The notes below the pieces were generated by a model. The model was given only the letters and a program-made list of their open reading frames with translations, was not told the DNA's origin and did not search any database. Shown here piece after piece: positions 55,810 through 64,000 of a stretch of DNA of 64,000 bases. Each line of letters opens with the position of its first letter. Position 1 is the first letter of the stretch. The stretch comes from Phialocephala subalpina (lineage: Eukaryota; Ascomycota; Leotiomycetes; Helotiales; Mollisiaceae): positions 566,766-630,765 of the forward strand of contig FJOG01000027.1 of assembly GCA_900073065.1 (NCBI GenBank), in the 5' to 3' direction. The position numbers and the translations under genes were made by a program.

Positions 55810-58749
55810 ATGCCTTCTGATGTCCAGCCAAACGTTCTCTATGACCTCCTAAGGCGCATTTCATTCAAGTCATTCTTGAAGCTAGCTTCTGGTCTTGGAC
55901 CGCGCTCCCTCTACAAAGTCCTTCACGACTTCCTCTTACGCGTCTCGTTTCGACCCTCGAAAAAGTCAAAGCCAACAAACCTATACCAGCTTCTCCAGAG
56001 AGCTGCAGCGAGCACTACAGGCAATGGAATCTCGATATACTCTCCTGGATCAATCGCGCAAGTCGGCCTCAGACTCAGCTATGCTGACCTGCTCATCGCT
56101 GCGAATACCAAAGCGCGTCTTTTGAGCCAAGTCAATGGCATAAAGGACGACTCGGTCGTACTTCTTCACTTCGACAACCACCGAGATGGCATTGAATGGT
56201 TCTGGGCTACCGTCACTGCTGGTTATATTCCTGCTATTTCGACTCCTTTCACCCACGACACCGAGGCGCGCAAGAAGCATCTCATGCATCTCCAGGTAGT
56301 CTTGAAAGAACCCATCATCCTCACTTCCGAGCATCTTGTGCCTGAATTTCTCGACATTGAAGGCCTCAATATTCATACCATCGAAAGCATACAAGCCAGC
56401 AAGCATGAGGGAGATCTCCCAACGCTTGGTCGCGGGTTGCTGAAAAAGGGGGATGACATTGCGGCTCTCATGCTCACCTCTGGAAGTACTGGCCATGCAA
56501 AAGCAGTTGCACTACGGCATGGACAGATGCTCACCTCTATCTCTGGAAAGTCCGTTCATCACACTACGACTCCTGCCGACAAATTCTTGAACTGGATTGG
56601 TCTAGATCACGTGGCGAATTTGGCGGAAACTCATCTCCATTCCATGAATCTTGCTGCTGAGCAAGTTCATGTTCAAGCTTCAGATTTATTGGTTGACCCA
56701 CTGAGGTTTCTTACTCTCATTAGCCGCCATCGGATCACGCATACCTTTGCTCCGAATTTCTTCTTGGCGAGCTTGAGGACTGCTTTGGAAAAGCCAGATC
56801 CATTTGCTGGAGATATTCCAGATCTGTCCTGTCTTCGTGTATTGATTTCTGGTGGCGAGCAAATTGTTGTTGAAACATGTCAAGCGTTGACTCTATTACT
56901 GCACAGGTATGGGTGCTATGGCGAAGTCATCAGACCTGGGTTTGGAATGACAGAAACTTGTGCTGGATCAATCTACAATAGGAACTGCCCATCCTATGAC
57001 ATCTCGAATCACAGCGAATTTGGTTCTCTTGGAACGTGCGTGCCTGGTATGAGCATGCGCATCACGGGCGATTCGGGAGAGATCGTTGCAAAGAATGAGA
57101 TTGGAAATCTAGAGATCTCAGGACCAATCGTTTTCAAGGAGTATTTCAACAACCCCAAGGCAACTGCTGAATCCTTTACAAAAGACGGATGGTTCATCAC
57201 TGGAGATCGAGCATTGATTGATTCCACTGGCCGACTTCAGATGACAGGAAGAGCGAAAGAGAACATCATCATTAATGGTGTGAAATACTTCCCTCACGAG
57301 GTCGAGACTGCTCTCGAGGAAGCACGAATTGATGGAGTCACGCCGTCATACACAGCCGTCTTCCCATACAGACCCAAAGGCTCTCAGACGGAGGTCCTCT
57401 GTGTTGTCTACCTCCCCAGCTACGATGACGATGACGTTCTCGCTCGAGTCAAGGCAACTGATTCCATCTCAACTATCTGCACAATGCAATGCGGAGTTCG
57501 TCCATACGACATCATTCCGCTGACAGCTGCTCACCTACCCAAATCTTCCCTCGGTAAGCTCTCTCGAGCAAAGATCAGAATTGCCTTCGAGAACGGCATA
57601 TTTGCAGACTACAAAGCCACCAACGACGCTCTCATTCAGCAACATCGAGCATCTCAGCGTCAAGCACCTACCAATGACACCGAAGCCACCATCATGAAAG
57701 TCTTCTCTGAGGAGTTTGATATCCCAGAAGAAGACATAGGCATCAACACCTCCCTGTTTGAGATGGGCGTTAGCAGTATCGAAATCATTCGTCTTAAGAC
57801 TCGCATTGAGACCGCCCTTTCACTCCCCACAGAAATTCCTATCATAACAATGATGACCAACCCCACCATCTCCGCCCTCTCCCTCGCACTTCTCCAACTC
57901 TCCAAGCCCAAAGAATACAACCCCATCGTCACTCTCCAATCCGGAGGATCAAAGACACCCCTCTTCCTCGTCCACCCCGGCGTAGGCGAAGTCCTCGTCT
58001 TCCTCAACCTCGCAAAATACATCGTCGACCGTCCCATCTACGCCCTCCGCGCCCGCGGTTTCGACACAAATGAAGAACCATTCACCTCCATCCCCGAAAT
58101 AGTCTCTACCTATCACTCACACATCAAGCGTGTGCAACCTAGCGGCCCCTACGCTATTGCCGGCTATTCATACGGCTCCATGCTCGCCGTTGAAATCGCC
58201 AAAATTCTCGAATCCCAAGGAGACGAAGTCAAGTTCCTCGGAGTCCTGAACCTACCACCACACATCAAATTCCGGATGCGGCAACTTGACTGGATTTCAG
58301 TGCTCCTCCACCTCTCCTATTTCCTCGACCTCTTCTCCGAAGAACACGCCCACGCCATCTCACCAGCTATGCATCTGCTCACACCAAATCAAGTCCTCAC
58401 CCATATCCTCTCCATCGCTCCCCCCGACCGTTTATCAGAAATGGCCTTAGACGCCGAGAAGCTCAGAAAATGGACAGACATCTCCCACGGCTTACACGTG
58501 ATAGCACATGATTACGACCCCTCCGGCCTGGTCTCAAAAATGGACGTCTTTTATGCGATTCCGTTAGCTGCAGTAGCGAAAGACAAGAAAGATTGGATGG
58601 AGAATCATTTGCAGAAGTGGGATGGGTTTGTGAGTGAGGAGGTGAGGTTTCATGAGGTTGAGGGGGCGCATTATACGATGTTGGGTCCGGAGAATGTTTT
58701 CAGTTTTCAGAAGACGTTGAGGGGTATTTTGAAAGAGAGGGGACTGTGA
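55810..58749 (+). CDS. NRPS-like A-T-TE synthetase
   Basis: A single exon of 979 residues with one adenylation, one thiolation and one thioesterase domain and no condensation domain. This is the build of the microperfuranone, atromentin and terrequinone (TdiA-like) synthetases, which activate two aryl-pyruvates and join them to a furanone, quinone or dioxolanone. Adenylation: LMLTSGSTGHAKA (about 220), FLNWIGLDHVANL (substrate pocket, typical of this group), GFGMTETCAG, FITGDR, GRAKENIIINGVKYFPHEVE (about 480) and the core Lys in SLGKLSRAK. Thiolation: LFEMGVSSIEII, phosphopantetheine Ser near 653. Thioesterase: GYSYGSML (nucleophile Ser near 785) and EGAHYTML (His near 951). Length and order are complete, so it should be active. 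It is convergent with a Zn2Cys6 regulator; no tailoring enzyme is visible in the window on this side. Confidence 0.93.
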   Translation: MPSDVQPNVLYDLLRRISFKSFLKLASGLGPRSLYKVLHDFLLRVSFRPSKKSKPTNLYQLLQRAAASTTGNGISIYSPGSIAQVGLRLSYADLLIAANTKARLLSQVNGIKDDSVVLLHFDNHRDGIEWFWATVTAGYIPAISTPFTHDTEARKKHLMHLQVVLKEPIILTSEHLVPEFLDIEGLNIHTIESIQASKHEGDLPTLGRGLLKKGDDIAALMLTSGSTGHAKAVALRHGQMLTSISGKSVHHTTTPADKFLNWIGLDHVANLAETHLHSMNLAAEQVHVQASDLLVDPLRFLTLISRHRITHTFAPNFFLASLRTALEKPDPFAGDIPDLSCLRVLISGGEQIVVETCQALTLLLHRYGCYGEVIRPGFGMTETCAGSIYNRNCPSYDISNHSEFGSLGTCVPGMSMRITGDSGEIVAKNEIGNLEISGPIVFKEYFNNPKATAESFTKDGWFITGDRALIDSTGRLQMTGRAKENIIINGVKYFPHEVETALEEARIDGVTPSYTAVFPYRPKGSQTEVLCVVYLPSYDDDDVLARVKATDSISTICTMQCGVRPYDIIPLTAAHLPKSSLGKLSRAKIRIAFENGIFADYKATNDALIQQHRASQRQAPTNDTEATIMKVFSEEFDIPEEDIGINTSLFEMGVSSIEIIRLKTRIETALSLPTEIPIITMMTNPTISALSLALLQLSKPKEYNPIVTLQSGGSKTPLFLVHPGVGEVLVFLNLAKYIVDRPIYALRARGFDTNEEPFTSIPEIVSTYHSHIKRVQPSGPYAIAGYSYGSMLAVEIAKILESQGDEVKFLGVLNLPPHIKFRMRQLDWISVLLHLSYFLDLFSEEHAHAISPAMHLLTPNQVLTHILSIAPPDRLSEMALDAEKLRKWTDISHGLHVIAHDYDPSGLVSKMDVFYAIPLAAVAKDKKDWMENHLQKWDGFVSEEVRFHEVEGAHYTMLGPENVFSFQKTLRGILKERGL

Positions 58750-60371
58750 GCGGAAGGAACTCGCTGTCGACTTCTAATTCTGGATGTTGGATCGAGCCTC
58801 ATTTAGAACCATCTTGGATTCGACGTCCATTCGGCAACTTCATGAAGAACCTTTCTCGGAGAGGACCTTGCAGCACAGTTGGATTGACGAAATGGCGATG
58901 GATAATAATGGCGATACGACCACATACTACATGCATGATTTCTCTGCTTAATTATTACAGGATACCGGCACAATAGAGAGATTAGATTACCATAGAAGTA
59001 AAATAGATTGTGCATCTGCACATGCATGCACGAAGTACCCAACCCCTCTTCGCCCTTTGATAAAGTATGGTACAAACCAGGAAGGTACTTCATGTACAGT
59101 AAGTTCAAGTTCGGCTCCCACGCAATATAACTGGTGCTAGAATACGCCCCTACAACATAAAGTTTTCAAGCATTCATGCCATTTTAACAAGCGCAATTCT
59201 CCCAGTCGCTACACCAAAAATGAGTTTTTTGCAACAACTACCCACGCGATAAAATTAATAAAATAATAACCTTATAATTTATGCATAATTAATGCGATTC
59301 AAATGCACTTTTTAAAATTATAAAAAGCTGTGAACTAGTTGCGCTGTAATTGCACTTTGCATCGATATCGCGACCTTTTCTGTCAACTACTTAGGCGAGA
59401 TAAAGCGGCATGGGCAGGTTTGGCTGTCAAAATGTTGCTGCCTTGTGGCCTTATACCATTCTAATCGATTCCAGGATACGGCGTGGAAAGGTCCTTCACT
59501 CTGTCGGCCGCCCTGACCTTCACGGGATACTGCATTAGGGCAAAACACCATGCTAGACCGAAGGCTCGCAGAAACTTACCCAAAAAAAATTCCAAAAGAT
59601 CATCCCTGAGGTACTGTGCCCTCTGTGCCACAGGAATCCTCCATCGTCCTGTACGAGCCTCGTGGTGACAAGGAAACTTTATCTTGGAGCTCACTGAGCT
59701 CTCGCTGATCTTTGTCGTTTTCAGTAATACTGCGGGGTACGGTAGGACCGTACCGTATGCTGCTCGTACCTTGATATCCGTGTCAGCCATTTGACAGGAT
59801 GTCTCAAGTCAAAACCTTGGAGCCCAGCAAGGCGTTACCAGATTTCGTTCGAAACGCACTAGGGGATCACGACTTCTTTCTCTTGATTGGATCAGAGTCC
59901 GATTACTGAACCCGAAGTTGCACAAGTACGATTAAGGTTACGTACCGCGATGATGTACCGACCGAGGTTATCAAAGTCTAAATCTCGTACAGTGTCAAAC
60001 CTTCAAAAACTGCCTGACCGGGAAATTAATAATCTGACATCCGAAAACCTTCGGAAATATTGCTCTTTCGGGCCCCAGGATCCGAGTGCTTGCACAATTT
60101 GTTTCATACTGTACATATGTCTGCATAAGCTGCATCCGTTGCTCTTGGCAATGTGACATAATCTTCAGATCCCACTTACTGTACCATTAGGGCTGATGCT
60201 TCCGGTATCCGTTTTGCGCCATTCCTTAAAGCTTCCACCCGGATGATCAAACCCGAACCATCAGATTCAAAACTTTGAAATGTTTTTGTTGCCGCTAACG
60301 ATAGTATGGTATATTGCTGATTTCTCCGCCGATTTGGACCGAACCTCAAACTCCGAAGTCTCGCGTTCTGC
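58750..60371. other. Intergenic between synthetase and regulator
   Basis: A 1.6-kb convergent gap with no supported gene. A CGG-N5-CCG inverted repeat occurs at 59740-59750 inside a longer GTACGGTA-type palindrome, of the kind Zn2Cys6 proteins can bind. Its position downstream of both genes makes a role doubtful. Confidence 0.4.
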
Positions 60372-62289
60372 TCACCACGGAATAACAACTTCCCTCCTAA
60401 CCTCCTCCCCTATAAGCGAGCCCCTTACTGGCTGCAAACAAGACACACTCGCCTCCCTCTTCGCCGTCTCAAATGACATCTTGATACACCTCGCCGCAGC
60501 CCACTCAGGAACGTAATCCTGATCTTCATCTCCTGGCCTCAAACCTTCTTCTTCGATCCCCGCCAACCACGCCATGATTTTCCCCACCACGATCCCATCC
60601 CATACGCCTTCTTTCCGGGGACTTCGAAGCAGAAGTTGGATAGCTTCCCGTCTTAGCGCTCGATGCCGATAGATCCATCCGACCGTCATCAGCGGCACGA
60701 TGATCTGCATATCGAACACGAATCCCGTCCCTCCCTCCCCATCTTCCGATTTCTGCGGCTGATCCAACAATATCCTCGCGATATCAACTAATTCCTCCAA
60801 TTCCGTGGTAAATCTTCCATCGTTAACAAGACTCGAATGACTATTATTAGACGCAATGGACATATATCCCGCTAACCAGTGCAACCGTAACGTACTTGCA
60901 AGTAAAAACTCCTCATGCGGTGCATTCCTGCTTCTGGAGTGATTGAGCAAAGGTCGAAACGCATCATCCCATCTCTCATACTCTTTCAACGTCTCCAATC
61001 TCTCTTCAAAAGTCGGATCCACATCAAAGAACAAAGAACAAGGTCCGTTATCCTCCGTATCGCTCGTCGGACTCCCTCCCGGAGAACTCGGCGTCGAAAA
61101 ATTCTGTAAATGCATGGTGGAGCGAAGCCAGTGCATACTCCTCCTAATCACAATTTCCAACAGCGTCTTTGCTTCCCTCAGACTTGGAAAGACGGGAGGC
61201 ATCTCGTCGATTGATGCCTGACCGCAATGGCGGTAATGCTCGTGAGCTTCCCTTGTTCGTCCATCGGCGTATGTCATCACTTGGATCTCTAGACTTCCAA
61301 ATGCTCTCAAAATGTCGTCTTCCACCACCCGAGGATCTTCGCTGCCGACTCGGATGTGGATGTGTCCGCTCTCATCCGGTTTGTAGAATGAAGATGCCCA
61401 TTCTCGTATCAGCTTGAGTCCGGAATAGACTTGATTGATTGCTAGCTCGTGATATCCGTGATAGGATTCAAAGCAGTAGAATAGTAGACAAGCAATTAGC
61501 GTCGTCCGTAGGTCACAGAAGCCTCCTGCTACGTCTCGACGGAGGAGACAAAGGGCTTTGCTGTATTGTCGGAAGGCGAATTGATGCCGTAAGGTTCCAA
61601 CTGAGTTCTCTGGCCGAGGTGAGGGATGAGAGAGATTTAATGCTCCGATGGCAATAACAGCATGTCGGATCGAGGGGGAAGTCTCACATGCTTGGAGCAT
61701 GAGACGAGTCCATAACTCCGTTGAAAAAGATGACGATAGTTGGTGAGAAGTGCGGTTACAGAACGTCTGAAACGCTTGATACTCATGAGGATTCTGGAAT
61801 AATAACCGTGTCGGTGAAGGGTATAGCTTTGTCTGAGCTTGAATAGTCGGAGGTCTGAAATCTGAAGAGTCTTTGGTGGATGGACCAGGTGATGCAGGAC
61901 TCCCAGGTGACTTTGGGACCAGCACCCTCGAACTTTTCGACGAAGCCGGCTTCGACGGAGATTTATTCGAGTAGCCGTCGCACTGGTGACCAAACCTCAC
62001 ACAGCGCAAACAGCTAGGCTTAGTCTCATCGCACTTCACGCGACGTATCCTGGATTGATGATATTTAGCTAGGGTTCGTATATCTCAAATTCGGGACTCG
62101 CGTCATCGCACAGGCTGATCTCCAAAATACAATTCGACTCGACGCAACACTTCAAATCTTCAAGGAAACGCATTTTACGAACTTGCATGTCTGGCATCCC
62201 GTCTTCACCTTCGGTTTGCTCGCCCTCGTCTTCTTGACCTTCACATCCGAATCTGGTTTTGGTGATGTCGCGTCCAATCTTTCTGCCAT
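60372..62289 (-). CDS. Zn2Cys6 transcription factor
   Basis: Two exons, 62289-62183 and 62049-60372 (133-nt intron), give 594 residues. The splice runs through the zinc cluster and restores C-x2-C-x6-C-x5-C-x2-C-x6-C as CQTCKIRRVKCDETKPSC followed by LRCVRFGHQC. A basic stretch (VKVKKTRASKPKVK) precedes it. The rest is a fungal-specific regulator domain of the Fungal_trans_2 kind (NPHEYQAFQTFCNRTSHQL, ETSPSIRHAVIAIGALNLS, LLFYCFESYHG). It is a nuclear DNA-binding activator or repressor. Position beside the A-T-TE gene suggests, but does not prove, pathway-specific control. The donor GTTCGT is weak; without the splice the first two Cys would be lost, so it is preferred. Confidence 0.88.
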
Positions 62290-64000
62290 CTGGTCGAATA
62301 TGTGATGCTATTCTCGACCCTAGCAGACGATATCTCTCCTTCGCTCGACGTTCACAATCGCATTCGAACCCCGAGATCAGATCTCAAGGGTAGCGAGCGG
62401 GAGAGCCACAGCCTTATAAATTTCTCTTGCAGCCGGCACGGAATCTTACTTTTCGGTATTCACACTGGCGGACGCATGTAATAGACCGACTGGGTATAGT
62501 GCGTTTGACCAGGAGTGGGCGATTGGGTTACTGGGTAGGGCAGAGCGAGCATCGAGGCAGAAGCAACGCTGAACAGTAGACCCATAAATATCGCAGAAAC
62601 CCCCGTTTTCTCGCCATCTACACGAATCAGATTGCGGGTATCGGATCGGTGCTGGGAATGCTAGTGGTGGGTCCCCAGGGATGCATATGCCCCCTACGCT
62701 ACGCCGGTCACTGATCGTGATACACCACACATATCATATCACCTCAGCTCGTCTCTCCGTCGCACAAAAGTCTTTTTAAGGGAAATGTATGTGAAGGCAG
62801 GCTTCAACGCAGGCTGTGGGCTGTTCCAAATGCGTCGATCCCCGGATCAGCGTAAGCGCTTACGATACAGGGTCTCGGTCAGAGATCCAATCAACCCTGC
62901 CTTCTCGTATACAAAGCCCTCTTGCATGCGAAGTAATCCATCCACTGATAGCAAACCTCGCCGAGCTCGCACACTGGATCGCCACGCTTGGATCAAATGT
63001 TGGTTGATGGGTTTGGACGGGAGGGGTGCAGGAGACGTCTGGAGGGGGCGTATGGTGAAGAGGAGGCTGCAGTCCGATGGGTTGCGTGAGGCTGATTGAA
63101 TTGGCTCTGTGAGGACTCGGAAGGAGCAGAGATACGAGTAACGAGACCCCAGACGGGTACTACCCGTCGTACTGTACAGTAATCGACTGGACGCGACAGA
63201 CCGAGTACGACATCCTTCCCAAAGTATACATACGTATATAATGGCGTCACGTGAGACATGTCAGCACCATAAGTTTCATAGCTGTTACCCAGCACGTAAT
63301 CAAGAAATGTCAGATTCAAGCTGCCGACATTGCGGGCACTAGGGCAGAAAGGGGGATATAGTACGAAGTAGCAAATCGAGTGGAAGGAGACATGATTACT
63401 CACAAAATTACCCCTGAGATGACTTGGAGGCAAAACTTCCCTCCAAGTTCCAACATCATCGAAACCTTGCACAAAAGAACCATACCCCACCAACTGCTAA
63501 TGGCCAAGATACGATTTGCAAATTTCCCGGCTCTCGCCTTGTGAACCTCGGTCTCAAGAGTCCAATCCGATCGTTCAACCAACACTTTTGGCCCCGAAGA
63601 GGCCTTCCCAACTTCCCGGATTTCCACAATCGGACCGAGGGCCGTGATTCGAAGACGTTTCAAGACACGAAAATCATGGGGAATAAAGACGGAATAAGGT
63701 CCGTAGAGTACCACGCAGCCTCGTCGTCAGCCCCAAAATCTCCGACCATCCTATCAAGAGCCTCGCACTCCCGCTCAATGCGGCATCATCATGAGTGAGA
63801 AGTGATATCATATGACAAGAGCGGCCGCCAGCAAACAAGGTAGCTGCACTCCCGTTTCAACTACCTAGCTTCCACATTCATGCATGGTCACAAACTTTTG
63901 CAAAAGATGAGCAAAGAGAAATGTCAGATAGAAGTCATGGAAGCCAGAAAAGTGGAAACAATTCGCGTTCTGGAACTTTCATCCATGCTCGAACAAATAG
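62290..64000. other. Intergenic to window end
   Basis: Upstream region of the regulator and 1.5 kb beyond. Several short frames on both strands, none supportable. Confidence 0.4.

Noticed and set aside
59740..59750. CGG-N5-CCG as binding site of the adjacent Zn2Cys6 protein
   Set aside because: It lies between the 3' ends of two convergent genes, and I found no matching site in the synthetase promoter. One site occurs by chance often enough.

Overview
The window is nuclear DNA of a filamentous ascomycete (Pezizomycotina). The genes carry short GT-AG introns (about 45-160 nt). Typical fungal families are present: NB-ARC and NACHT STAND proteins, a Zn2Cys6 regulator, an adenylation-thiolation-thioesterase (A-T-TE) synthetase, a GH10 xylanase and an MFS hexose transporter. 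GC-balanced gene blocks alternate with AT-rich blocks of mutated transposons whose damage looks like repeat-induced point mutation (RIP: CpA to TpA on either strand). A plant-associated or saprotrophic Leotiomycetes-like fungus is a guess. I cannot name the species. I saw no tRNA, rRNA or CRISPR.

Layout. 1.3-4.1 kb: two tandem minus-strand BTB/POZ genes, one broken and one intact; a third paralogue lies at 29.7-31.0 kb on the plus strand. 4.3-12.3 kb: an AT-rich block bracketed by inverted copies of a roughly 105-bp repeat. Inside it are a perfect 22-bp-arm hairpin, an 11 x 15-bp satellite and a complete but dead Ty3-type chromodomain retrotransposon (193-bp LTRs, ATTAT target duplication) with an internal perfect 250-bp tandem duplication. 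12.7-24.0 kb: hexose transporter, coiled-coil protein, short-chain dehydrogenase, GH10 xylanase, and a ring-opening amidohydrolase of the cyanuric acid hydrolase/barbiturase family. 24.6-28.7 kb: a secreted Thr/Ser/Pro-rich protein with several Lys-Arg sites and a GPI-anchor candidate. 32.3-33.6 kb: a CmcJ/AsaB-type gene.

34.7-48.3 kb is an NLR island. A C2H2-NB-ARC-TPR protein (minus) is divergent from a DUF7580/HeLo-like protein (plus). They are followed by an AT-rich relic with a solo LTR of the same retrotransposon family, then a NACHT-ankyrin gene interrupted by one frameshift. 49-52.7 kb holds a decayed gene and a ubiquitin C-terminal hydrolase running into an 861-base run of N. 55.8-62.3 kb holds an intronless A-T-TE synthetase facing a Zn2Cys6 regulator, possibly a minimal quinone/furanone-type biosynthetic locus.

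The carbohydrate genes (transporter, xylanase) fit plant-polymer feeding. The NLR/HeLo-like pair and NACHT gene fit fungal self/non-self recognition. The A-T-TE and CmcJ-type genes fit secondary metabolism, although they lie 22 kb apart. Exon boundaries were derived by hand from splice consensus, reading frame and paralogue or family comparison.
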